This document shows, in pieces, positions 1-7,119 of a stretch of 64,000 nucleotides of DNA; position 1 is the stretch's first letter, and every line of letters begins with the position of its first letter. Below the pieces are notes generated by a model. That model was not told the DNA's origin and did no database searches. It saw only the letters and a program-made list of their open reading frames with translations. The position numbers and the translations under genes are program-made. Location of the stretch: assembly GCF_014284175.1 (NCBI RefSeq), contig NZ_JACOGA010000014.1:59236-123235 (forward strand), in the 5' to 3' direction. Source of the DNA: Affinundibacterium flavidum. GTDB taxonomy: Bacteria > Pseudomonadota > Gammaproteobacteria > Burkholderiales > Burkholderiaceae_D.

Positions 1-7
1 GTTTTTC

Positions 8-84
8 GCGGCTGTAGCTCAGCTGGATAGAGTACTTGGCTACGAACCAAGGGGTCGTGGGTTCGATTCCTGCCAGCCGCACCA
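8..84 (+). tRNA. tRNA-Arg (anticodon ACG), copy 1
   Basis: A 77-nt cloverleaf with acceptor arms GCGGCTG and CAGCCGC. The anticodon stem CTTGG/CCAAG encloses the loop CTACGAA, giving anticodon ACG (A34 is normally edited to inosine by TadA). The T-loop is GTTCGATTC and the 3' CCA is encoded. A hairpin terminator follows six bases later. Confidence 0.97.
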
Positions 85-89
85 GATTT

Positions 90-122
90 AAGGGACTAGA
101 TGCAAATCTAGTCCCTTTTTTC
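90..122 (+). terminator. Rho-independent terminator after tRNA-Arg copy 1
   Basis: An 11-bp perfect stem, AAGGGACTAGA with TCTAGTCCCTT, closes a 6-nt loop and runs into a T tract. It directly follows the tRNA. Confidence 0.9.
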
Positions 123-239
123 ATTTTGATTACGTTTGATTACGCACTTCTAAGATGTGCGATTGACTGTTATCTAGTAAGAAAACGCATTTGTTTCGCA
201 AAATCATTGCTTTGGATGCTTCATATTTGCGTGACAGTC

Positions 240-248
240 TGCTATAAT
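240..248 (+). promoter_or_regulatory. Extended -10 promoter of tRNA-Arg copy 2
   Basis: The sequence TGCTATAAT holds a perfect TATAAT (243-248) with an extended -10 TG. It lies about 11 bases before the mature tRNA 5' end. A weak -35 (TTCATA, 220-225) sits 17 bp upstream. It lies outside the repeated segment, so copy 1 needs its own promoter to the left of the window. Confidence 0.6.
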
Positions 249-258
249 TTTGTTTTTC

Positions 259-335
259 GCGGCTGTAGCTCAGCTGGATAGAGTACTTGGCTACGAACCA
301 AGGGGTCGTGGGTTCGATTCCTGCCAGCCGCACCA
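259..335 (+). tRNA. tRNA-Arg (anticodon ACG), copy 2
   Basis: Identical in sequence to the tRNA at 8-84: same acceptor arms, anticodon loop CTACGAA, T-loop and encoded CCA. The tandem arrangement gives two doses of the tRNA that reads CGN arginine codons. Confidence 0.97.
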
Positions 336-340
336 GATTT

Positions 341-373
341 AAGGGACTAGATGCAAATCTAGTCCCTTTTTTC
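341..373 (+). terminator. Rho-independent terminator after tRNA-Arg copy 2
   Basis: Same 11-bp hairpin and T tract as the terminator after copy 1. Confidence 0.9.
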
Positions 374-465
374 ATTTTTGGAATAGGTTTTTGACTAAAT
401 TTGAAGTTGAATTTCGGACTTGAGTTTTGATTTAACCAAGCCAAGTCTCTTCGTGCATTCCAGCA

Positions 466-885
466 TTAGATGTTCTCTAATATTCGGCGCAAGCTCCACT
501 CTGCGGGCAGAGGATTTTGTATTGATGAATGAATAGCGTCAACCCCATTTATTTGTATAGAGTCTTCAAACGATTTCACCAAGCGATGTACTAAGCCTGC
601 GTCTGGCAACATAGTGCCTAAAAAGAGTACTTTGTGTTGATATTCAATTAGTATCGTTGGAAAATTTTCTATATCCAAGTCATCCACCAAGTTCGCGTGG
701 TCTTCTATGTCTATCCATGCAAAACATTTATCTTGATGTAGCGCTTGCAAATCGTCGAAGCTATTGCGGTAACTTTGGCAGGTGTCGCACCAAGCTGCAC
801 ATAGGCAGGTAATCAGCCATTGATTTTCAGTCAGTTTGTTTTGAATGGCGACCAAGTCGTCGCTACAGTAAGTTTTTGTATCCAT
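466..885 (-). CDS. Thioredoxin-family protein
   Basis: A 139-residue protein of thioredoxin size and fold. The redox centre is W32-C33-D34-T35-C36 (a WCxxC motif), and the cis-proline expected beside it is P76 in NFPTILI. There is no signal peptide or lipobox, so it should be cytoplasmic. The active-site pair DT differs from the GP of classical thioredoxin, so its redox potential and partners probably differ. It is transcribed away from tsaB and stands alone. Its substrate cannot be told from the sequence. Confidence 0.8.
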   Translation of the reverse strand: MDTKTYCSDDLVAIQNKLTENQWLITCLCAAWCDTCQSYRNSFDDLQALHQDKCFAWIDIEDHANLVDDLDIENFPTILIEYQHKVLFLGTMLPDAGLVHRLVKSFEDSIQINGVDAIHSSIQNPLPAEWSLRRILENI

Positions 886-997
886 AGCTTATTTTAACCG
901 ATAGAACTTTGTCCTTGCATCTGTCGGGCATTCGGCGAATCAAATTGATATCGAATTTGCGCTGTTAGCAATGCTTGCGACAGGTTAAAATGGCAGT

Positions 998-1684
998 ATG
1001 ACGATATTACTTGCTATTGAAACGTCGACGGATCTTGCTTCTGTCGCATTACTTCATAATCATCACATTACTTGCCGCGATTTGTCGGGGGGGCAAACAC
1101 ATTCTTACGGCTTGCTTCCGGCATTGCAGGAGCTGCTGCAAGAAGCGGGAATCAGTTTGCCTCAAATAGATGCGATTGCATTTGGATGTGGTCCAGGAGC
1201 ATTTACCGGTGTGCGCACAGCCTGTGGTGTTGTGCAGGGGCTGGCTTTTGGTTTGCAAATTCCAGTTTTGCCTGTAGTTAGCTTGCTGGCGATGGCAGAA
1301 GCTGCAAAATTAAAGGAACAAAGCCTAGACTATGTTTGCTGTCTTGATGCTCGCATGAACGAGGTCTACTGGGCGCACTACCGTGTTGACGGTGATGGTT
1401 TCTTGGAAATTCACCCACCAAGTCTTAGTGACTTAAATGTCGCATTGGATTATGCGCGGGAAATGAAGTCGACCTTGGTGCTTGGGCACGGTTTGGCTCT
1501 AACGGATGAGGATCAAAGCTTGCCCCATACGAGCGTGATGCCACATGCGCAATTTACTTTGCAAATTGCCGAAAGAAATTATCAGTTGGGATTGGCGATT
1601 GATGCTGCCCAAGCTCAACCTTTGTACTTGCGAAATAAAGTGGCGCAAACAACTGCCGAGCGAGCCTTGGCGCGTGAGGCTTGA
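998..1684 (+). CDS. tsaB: tRNA threonylcarbamoyladenosine biosynthesis protein TsaB
   Basis: A 228-residue ASKHA-fold protein. The N-terminus MTILLAIETSTDLASVAL and the segment GCGPGAFTGVRTACGVVQGL are typical of TsaB, the non-catalytic partner of TsaD in the TsaBDE complex that makes t6A at position 37 of ANN-decoding tRNAs. Length matches the family. rimI starts 3 nt after its stop, an arrangement that is common in proteobacteria and implies one transcript with translational coupling. Confidence 0.94.
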   Translation: MTILLAIETSTDLASVALLHNHHITCRDLSGGQTHSYGLLPALQELLQEAGISLPQIDAIAFGCGPGAFTGVRTACGVVQGLAFGLQIPVLPVVSLLAMAEAAKLKEQSLDYVCCLDARMNEVYWAHYRVDGDGFLEIHPPSLSDLNVALDYAREMKSTLVLGHGLALTDEDQSLPHTSVMPHAQFTLQIAERNYQLGLAIDAAQAQPLYLRNKVAQTTAERALAREA

Positions 1685-1687
1685 GTC

Positions 1688-2179
1688 GTGGGAGTCGAGT
1701 CTTTATCCGTCGCTGACATGGATCAGTATCGTTTTTGCCGGCTTGGTATAGATGATTTGGACGAAATATTAGCGATTGAGGAGGCGGTTTATACGCATCC
1801 TTGGACGCGCGGAAATTTTCTGGATTCGTTTTATGATCGTCATGAAGCATGGGGCATTCGTGATCAACAAGAAAACTTGGTTGCTTACTTTTTTTTAATG
1901 CCAGTAGTGGATGAGCTGCATTTGTTAACCTTTGCGGTTGATGCGCAAAAACAGCAACTTGGCTATGCGCATATCATGTTAAAAAAAATGCTGCAGATCG
2001 CACAAGAACAGAATTTTTTATCGATTATGCTGGAAGTGCGCGTGAGTAATGTTAGGGCAATTACAATTTATCAGCGTTTTGGATTTCTTGAGATCGGCCG
2101 TCGAAAATCCTACTACCCAGCTCACGAGGGACTGCGTGAAGATGCGATTGTGATGCGCATTGAAGCGGTGCCAACATAA
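1688..2179 (+). CDS. rimI: Ribosomal-protein-alanine N-acetyltransferase RimI
   Basis: A GNAT-family acetyltransferase of 163 residues if it starts at the GTG three bases after tsaB; an ATG at 1718 would give a shorter N-terminus and fits RimI length equally well. The acetyl-CoA loop is the Q-x-x-G-x-A segment QQLGYA. The end holds the usual RVSNVRAITIYQRFGF and RRKSYYP motifs of RimI. In E. coli RimI acetylates the N-terminal alanine of ribosomal protein S18. The tsaB-rimI pairing supports the call. Confidence 0.92.
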   Translation: MGVESLSVADMDQYRFCRLGIDDLDEILAIEEAVYTHPWTRGNFLDSFYDRHEAWGIRDQQENLVAYFFLMPVVDELHLLTFAVDAQKQQLGYAHIMLKKMLQIAQEQNFLSIMLEVRVSNVRAITIYQRFGFLEIGRRKSYYPAHEGLREDAIVMRIEAVPT

Positions 2180-2210
2180 AGCATAATTGATTACACTTGA
2201 AATGGGGCTT

Positions 2211-2975
2211 ATGAGCAATTTGCATGACTATTATTTGCAGAATTTAGGTATAGGCGAGATTTGGAAAAGTCGAGAGTCTTCTGCGCATGCGAATGATGTG
2301 GTTCAAGCAGAGGCAGTAGCTCAGAAAATGCCTTCTGCGCTAACTAGCGAGCATGAATCGACGGAGCGTGAGTCTGCGGATCGTATTGCTGCACCGACTT
2401 CATCACCTGTGCAGTTTAAGAGTCGCACAGATCAACATGGGATCGATAGCGCAATACAAGATTGCCAGAAATGCGGTTCGTGTCGGAATTTTGGAAAAAC
2501 TCAATTTGTTATGGCTCCAATTTCGCCAGATATCTTATTGATTAGCGAGTTTGCTGCACCATTGCAATTAGATGCACAAGAAAAGTTAATACAAAATTTG
2601 ATGGTGTCGTTGCCGTTACCGTCTGCTGCGAGAAAGGCGATGACGCTTTCTCGTACCTCTATGTTGAAGGCATGCGCACCTGCCTCACCTGAATTGGTAG
2701 CCGATATTGACGATGCCGAAGCTTGTCTTCCCTTTTTGCAGCAAGAGATTGAAGTGCTTAGGCCGCGCGCAATATTTGTATTGGGTGAGCGTATCGCTGG
2801 GGCACTCCTTGGTCGGTCAGCTGAAAGTGAATTAACAGACTTGCGATCTGCGCGACACCTTTATCAGAATATTCCTGTCTTTGTGACCCATAGTGCGCTA
2901 GCATTACTAACAGATCCAAGGCGAAAATCAGATGTGTGGAATGATATTTGTAAGTTAAACGATGCTCTTATTTAG
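2211..2975 (+). CDS. Diverged family-4-type uracil-DNA-glycosylase-like protein
   Basis: A 254-residue protein starting at ATG 2211 (a GGGG stretch lies just upstream; TTG 2187 and ATG 2202 are in frame but less likely). The C-terminal two thirds resemble Fe-S family-4 uracil-DNA glycosylases, which often follow rimI in Burkholderiales. Possible cluster ligands are kept: C85/C88/C91, C155 (KACAP) and C172 (ACLPFLQQEI). The catalytic segments are not: the usual GEAPG motif reads SEFAA (112-116), and the usual H-P-A loop reads H227-S-A. Residues 20-80 are low-complexity and charged. It may be an inactive or repurposed paralogue. The stop codon lies in the first unit of an 11-nt tandem repeat. 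Confidence 0.7.
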   Translation: MSNLHDYYLQNLGIGEIWKSRESSAHANDVVQAEAVAQKMPSALTSEHESTERESADRIAAPTSSPVQFKSRTDQHGIDSAIQDCQKCGSCRNFGKTQFVMAPISPDILLISEFAAPLQLDAQEKLIQNLMVSLPLPSAARKAMTLSRTSMLKACAPASPELVADIDDAEACLPFLQQEIEVLRPRAIFVLGERIAGALLGRSAESELTDLRSARHLYQNIPVFVTHSALALLTDPRRKSDVWNDICKLNDALI

Positions 2976-3010
2976 AACTGATTTAGAGTTTATTTAGAGC
3001 TTATTTAGAG
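2967..3010 (+). repeat. 11-nt tandem repeat x4 spanning a stop codon
   Basis: Four consecutive 11-nt units: CTTATTTAGAA (2967), CTGATTTAGAG (2978), TTTATTTAGAG (2989), CTTATTTAGAG (3000). The first unit contains the last codons and TAG stop of the glycosylase-like gene. Because 11 is not a multiple of 3, the TAG triplets at 2973, 2984, 2995 and 3006 cover all three reading frames. Confidence 0.92.
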
Positions 3011-3019
3011 AAATATCTC

Positions 3020-3994
3020 ATGAATACTTATCAAGATCGTTTTCATCAAGAGTGGTCGCAGCTAAAAGATAAGCATGTCCGTGCTTTAGCTTGGCTATTA
3101 ACCTCCCCAGATTTGTTAGACAAAAATTCAGCGATTTGGTGGCATCAAATTGGGACATTAGATTTGCCTAATCCTGAGCAGTTGCGGGCATGGTTGTTGA
3201 GTCTGGATGCGCATCCGACTGCTTTGCATGAGGCATTGAAAATCCATAAATTTCTACGCCTCGGGCACTATGCGGAAGACCTGCTAGTGTTTTATTTTAA
3301 CCATGTCGGTTTGCTTTATGGACATGGTGTGCAAGTGCATAATGAGAAAGCGGAAACGATCGGTGAATTTGACTATCTATTATTTACAGAAGGTGGATTG
3401 CTCCACATCGAATTGGCGACCAAATTTTACCTTTTTCATCATGCTTCAGATCCAACGAAACCAAGCATTGAAAATCAGCACTCAGCCAATCACTCAGCCA
3501 ATGTATATGATTATGTTGGCCCTAATTTGAATGACAGTTTAGGTGCGAAGATGCAAAAAATTTTGCAGCGCCAGTTAACTTTGTCTCAGCACGATGCGGC
3601 ACGAAAATTAATTCACTCTAAGATTGTGGCTGCGCGCGCCTTGATTAAAGGATGGCTTTTTTACCGAAGTTCGGAGCGCCGCCAAGTCGTGCCAGGGATT
3701 AATTCAAATCATTGCCTTGGATTTTGGTGGACCATGACTGAGTTTGAGCAGCTAGCCGTTCCGTATGCGCTGAAATTAGATCGTTTGCAATGGTTAGCAC
3801 CGGCACAGGTGGGCATTGATGAGGTGCTCGATAAACCCTTGATTCTGGATGCCTTGCAAAGGCATTTTCACGTCGATTCCACGCCTGTGATGGTGGCGAT
3901 CATGAAAAAAAATGGTGGAGTGATGCAAGAGTTTTGTCGTGGTATGGTGGTACCTAACGATTGGCCCGAGCGTGCCGCCCAAATTCAACACTAA
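3020..3994 (+). CDS. DUF1853 family protein
   Basis: A 324-residue cytoplasmic protein with no signal peptide, recognised as DUF1853, a family of unknown function. The centre reads GEFDYLLFTEGGLLHIELATKFYLF (residues about 116-140), an acidic-hydrophobic-ExxK pattern recalling PD-(D/E)XK nuclease cores; that link is inferred. Family members are usually about this long. It starts 45 nt after the preceding gene, past the 11-nt repeats, and its own stop also lies in a tandem repeat. It may share a transcript with tsaB, rimI and the glycosylase-like gene. Confidence 0.75.
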   Translation: MNTYQDRFHQEWSQLKDKHVRALAWLLTSPDLLDKNSAIWWHQIGTLDLPNPEQLRAWLLSLDAHPTALHEALKIHKFLRLGHYAEDLLVFYFNHVGLLYGHGVQVHNEKAETIGEFDYLLFTEGGLLHIELATKFYLFHHASDPTKPSIENQHSANHSANVYDYVGPNLNDSLGAKMQKILQRQLTLSQHDAARKLIHSKIVAARALIKGWLFYRSSERRQVVPGINSNHCLGFWWTMTEFEQLAVPYALKLDRLQWLAPAQVGIDEVLDKPLILDALQRHFHVDSTPVMVAIMKKNGGVMQEFCRGMVVPNDWPERAAQIQH

Positions 3995-4016
3995 TTTCAA
4001 CACCAAATTTAACACT
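3981..4016 (+). repeat. 12-nt tandem repeat x3 spanning a stop codon
   Basis: Three 12-nt units: AAATTCAACACT, AATTTCAACACC, AAATTTAACACT. The TAA stop of the DUF1853 gene (3992-3994) bridges units 1 and 2. An in-frame TGA follows at 4016-4018 at the end of unit 3, a backup stop. Confidence 0.85.
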
Positions 4017-4035
4017 GATTAGATAATGCGAAGAA

Positions 4036-4065
4036 CAGAAAAGGATGCGCTATCGCAGCGCGTCC
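4036..4065 (-). terminator. Terminator of lplT
   Basis: On the minus strand GGACGCGCT and AGCGCATCC pair (9 bp, one G-T) around a 5-nt loop, followed by TTTTCTG. The stem begins on the last base of the lplT stop codon. A shorter T run also follows on the plus strand, so it may serve the DUF1853 gene as well. Confidence 0.7.
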
Positions 4066-5327
4066 TAATGTTTTTGTTCTCCAATTAAGGCGACTGAATC
4101 AAATATTTTCTGGTTCGCCTTGTGCTTAAGCATGACAGCATACATGGTCGAAGCTACGAATAAGCCAAATATCACGATGATGACATGCGTGTGAAGTTGC
4201 AATGAAACCATAATGGCATACAAAGCGAGTAAGACCAAAATCGATAAATTTTCATTGAAATTTTGTACGGCAATTGAATGGCCTGCGCTCATTAAAACGT
4301 GACCACGATGTTGCAGTAGCGCGTTCATCGGTACCACAAAAAATCCTGCCAGGCCACCGATAAAAATCAAGAGCGGATAAGCGAACCAGACATTCGTGAC
4401 AAAAATCATGGTGGTGACGACTAGACCCATCAAGACACCAAGTGGCATGACGGAAAGTGATTTCTTGAGCGGAACGATACGAGCAGCAAAGAGTGCACCG
4501 ATTGCAATCCCCACCGCAAACACACCTTGCAATTCACTACCTTTGTTCAAAGGCATGTTTAAATTTACTTCCGCCCATTTCAATACGAGGTATTGTAAGG
4601 TGGCACCAGCGCCCCAGAATAATGTGGTCACCGCAAGTGAAATTTGGCCTAATTTGTCGCGCCATAATTTTATTGAGCAATGGGTGAAGTCGCGTAAGAG
4701 GCAAAAAGGATTCGATTCTTGTTTTTGATATTGCGCGCCAGTGTCTGGAATGTAGCGATTGAAAATTGCGGCAATAATGTAGCAGGCGGTAATTGCTGTG
4801 AGCGCAGATTGATTGGTTGTGTGAATGCCGAAATCAATCAAAGGAAAATCGAAGCTTAATAATTTTGCAGAAATCTGCGGGTCAACGAGTTTGCCGCCAA
4901 GAACTACGCCCAAAATAATCGAACTGATAGTCAGACCTTCGATCCAGCCGTTGGCGGCGACTAATTTTTCAGCAGGTAATAATTCGGTCAGGATGCCATA
5001 TTTAGCAGGAGAGTAAGCCGCTGCGCCAAAACCGACGACGCCGTAGGCAATCACGGGATGTACATCCAAAAACATCAAAGCACAACCACCAATTTTGATG
5101 AGGTTGGTGAAAAACATCACCTTGCCTTTAGGGCGGGAATCTGCAAATGCACCGACGAAGGCGGCGAGCAGCACATAGGATAAAGCGAAACTCCATTTAA
5201 GTAGCGGTGTCATCCATGCCGGAGCTTCCATCGTCGCTAAGAGTGCAATTGCTGCAATCAGGAGTGCGTTGTCAGCCAGTGATGAGAAAAACTGGGCTGC
5301 CATAATTGTGTAAAAACCGCGTTTCAT
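4065..5327 (-). CDS. lplT: Lysophospholipid transporter LplT (MFS family)
   Basis: A 420-residue polytopic inner-membrane protein with about 12 hydrophobic segments. The N-terminus MKRGFYTIMAAQFFSSLADN and the segment RPKGKVMFFTNLIK are typical of LplT, which flips lysophospholipids inward for re-acylation. The frame is open upstream to a GTG at 5426, but the extra 33 residues are hydrophilic and unlike the family, so ATG 5327 is preferred. In enterobacteria lplT is joined to the acyltransferase gene aas; none is seen here. It converges on the DUF1853 gene and is divergent from radA. Confidence 0.87.
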   Translation of the reverse strand: MKRGFYTIMAAQFFSSLADNALLIAAIALLATMEAPAWMTPLLKWSFALSYVLLAAFVGAFADSRPKGKVMFFTNLIKIGGCALMFLDVHPVIAYGVVGFGAAAYSPAKYGILTELLPAEKLVAANGWIEGLTISSIILGVVLGGKLVDPQISAKLLSFDFPLIDFGIHTTNQSALTAITACYIIAAIFNRYIPDTGAQYQKQESNPFCLLRDFTHCSIKLWRDKLGQISLAVTTLFWGAGATLQYLVLKWAEVNLNMPLNKGSELQGVFAVGIAIGALFAARIVPLKKSLSVMPLGVLMGLVVTTMIFVTNVWFAYPLLIFIGGLAGFFVVPMNALLQHRGHVLMSAGHSIAVQNFNENLSILVLLALYAIMVSLQLHTHVIIVIFGLFVASTMYAVMLKHKANQKIFDSVALIGEQKH

Positions 5328-5582
5328 TCGTTCTGTTGACCTTTGCTTTTCATATGCTTTGTCTGGCAGGCATGCTTTATACCATGAAATACCTCTGACA
5401 TCCTTGAAATACCACAAGCAAATCACGCGATGTGTATGTAGTTAGTTGGCTGAGGGGGATATGTGCATGAGTGGAAAAATCCTAATGAAGCTAAAATACT
5501 GTGTAAAATATCAGTATTTTCTGTAATTTCTCCGCCGTCAATTTCGGTGCGAAGCGATTGCAATGACCTACTTGCGCTCACT

Positions 5583-6965
5583 ATGGCTAAACAAAAAACA
5601 AACTATACCTGTACTGAATGTGGCGGCGTACAAAGCAAATGGGCGGGGCAGTGCCCATCTTGTCAGCAATGGAATACCTTGGTTGAAACTATTGTTGAGG
5701 AAGCAGGGAATCGCTTTTCGACTAAATATCAGGGATTGGCGCAGAGCGCTCCTGTTTTGAATTTGGCCGAGATTGATGCCGAAGATATTCCTCGCTTTGG
5801 TACAGAGATAGAAGAGTTTGACCGTGTTTTGGGCGGTGGTTTGGTGCCTGGTGGAGTAGTCTTAATCGGTGGTGATCCGGGAATCGGTAAATCGACATTA
5901 TTGCTACAAGCTTTGTCCAATCTCACCAAAATCAAAAAAGTGTTGTACGTGAGTGGCGAAGAATCTGGCGCACAAATCGCCCTGCGTGCTAAGCGACTTG
6001 CCGTGGATGCACGAGGTGTTTCGCTGCAGGCTGAAATTCAATTGGAAAAGATTCTCAATACTTTAGCGGAACATAAACCGCAAGTGGTTGTGATAGATTC
6101 TATTCAAACGATGTATTCCGATGCATTAAGTTCTGCCCCTGGATCTGTGGCGCAAGTGCGTGAATGTGCTGCGCAGTTGACGCGCGTTGCCAAGACCATG
6201 AATATCACCATGATCTTAGTCGGGCACGTGACAAAAGAAGGTGCCTTGGCCGGACCTCGCGTGTTGGAACATATTGTTGATACCGTCTTGTATTTTGAGG
6301 GCGATACACATTCGAGTTTCAGGTTGGTTCGCGCTATTAAAAATCGATTCGGTGCTGTCAATGAACTCGGTGTTTTTGCGATGACTGAGCGTGGTTTGAA
6401 AGGTGTTTCAAATCCTTCCGCTTTATTTTTATCACAGCACGACACCCAAGTTGCCGGATCATGTGTCATGGTCACGCAAGAGGGAACGCGTCCACTTTTA
6501 GTCGAGATTCAGGCGCTGGTTGATACCTCGCATGCACCGAATGCAAAGCGCCTGTCGGTTGGATTGGAACAAAATCGTCTGGCGATGTTATTGGCCGTGT
6601 TGCATCGGCATGCAGGCGTAGCGGCGTTTGATCAAGATGTGTTTATCAATGCCGTTGGCGGCGTCAAAATTACAGAACCTGCTGCAGATTTGGCGGTACT
6701 ATTAGCGATTAATTCGTCGATGCGAAATAAGCCTTTACCGCGCGGTTTAGTGGTGTTTGGTGAGGTCGGTTTGGCTGGCGAGATCCGGCCAGCACCGCGT
6801 GGTCAAGAGCGCTTGCGTGAAGCTGCTAAGTTGGGCTTTTCGATTGCGATCATCCCTAAATCCAATGCTCCGAAACAAAAAATTGAAGGTCTGAAAATCG
6901 TCGCTGTTGATCGCATAGACGAAGCCTTAAATAAAATTCGTGACGTGGATGATCTGGTGGATTGA
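5583..6965 (+). CDS. radA: DNA repair protein RadA (Sms)
   Basis: A 460-residue protein, the same length as E. coli RadA when started at ATG 5583. It has a C4 zinc finger (C10, C13, C24, C27), Walker A GGDPGIGKST (96-105), the RadA signature KNRFG (253-257) and a C-terminal Lon-protease-like domain ending in the usual IIPKSNAPK region. RadA is a RecA-related helicase that drives branch migration during recombinational repair. The frame is open 40 codons further upstream, but the zinc finger position fixes the start. It stands alone between lplT and nadB. Confidence 0.96.
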   Translation: MAKQKTNYTCTECGGVQSKWAGQCPSCQQWNTLVETIVEEAGNRFSTKYQGLAQSAPVLNLAEIDAEDIPRFGTEIEEFDRVLGGGLVPGGVVLIGGDPGIGKSTLLLQALSNLTKIKKVLYVSGEESGAQIALRAKRLAVDARGVSLQAEIQLEKILNTLAEHKPQVVVIDSIQTMYSDALSSAPGSVAQVRECAAQLTRVAKTMNITMILVGHVTKEGALAGPRVLEHIVDTVLYFEGDTHSSFRLVRAIKNRFGAVNELGVFAMTERGLKGVSNPSALFLSQHDTQVAGSCVMVTQEGTRPLLVEIQALVDTSHAPNAKRLSVGLEQNRLAMLLAVLHRHAGVAAFDQDVFINAVGGVKITEPAADLAVLLAINSSMRNKPLPRGLVVFGEVGLAGEIRPAPRGQERLREAAKLGFSIAIIPKSNAPKQKIEGLKIVAVDRIDEALNKIRDVDDLVD

Positions 6966-6984
6966 TTTTTGCGTTAAATATCTG

Positions 6985-7035
6985 GCTGATTGGCTGCAAT
7001 ACGCCCGATGCGCATTGATGCAACAGCCAATCAGC
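6985..7035. repeat. 12-bp inverted repeat between radA and nadB
   Basis: The arms GCTGATTGGCTG (6985-6996) and CAGCCAATCAGC (7024-7035) are perfect complements around a 27-nt loop. It lies between convergent genes. No T run follows on either strand at once, so it is not a standard intrinsic terminator. Confidence 0.75.
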
Positions 7036-7119
7036 TATGAAAGTTGTGTAAACGAAGCGTGTTTATTTTTCTGAATTAACTCAGATCAATAAATAATTAT
7101 CTAAGCTAATTTGCCTAGA

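Larger units (their letters stand above)
1..127 (+). repeat. Direct repeat copy 1 (tRNA-Arg plus terminator)
   Basis: This segment is repeated without a difference I can see at 252-378. It holds a short leader, a complete tRNA-Arg gene and its hairpin terminator. The window opens exactly at the start of the repeat, so the repeat may extend further to the left. The spacer 128-251 is not repeated. Confidence 0.9.
252..378 (+). repeat. Direct repeat copy 2 (tRNA-Arg plus terminator)
   Basis: Second copy of the segment at 1-127, offset by 251 bp, covering leader, tRNA-Arg and terminator. The copies diverge immediately after the T tract. Confidence 0.9.

Noticed and set aside
1..378. tRNA-Arg repeats as attachment sites of an integrated element
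   Set aside because: The copies are full tRNA genes with terminators and only 124 bp of non-coding spacer, with no integrase or cargo between them.
36..444. Open frames over the tRNA-Arg pair on both strands
   Set aside because: They run through two complete tRNA genes and their terminators and match nothing known.
5328..5426. N-terminal extension of LplT from a GTG
   Set aside because: The 33 residues are hydrophilic and contain no LplT features; MKRGFYTIMAAQFF is the family start.
5463..5582. N-terminal extension of RadA
   Set aside because: The added 40 residues are not RadA-like. ATG 5583 places the zinc finger at its normal position and gives exactly the E. coli length.
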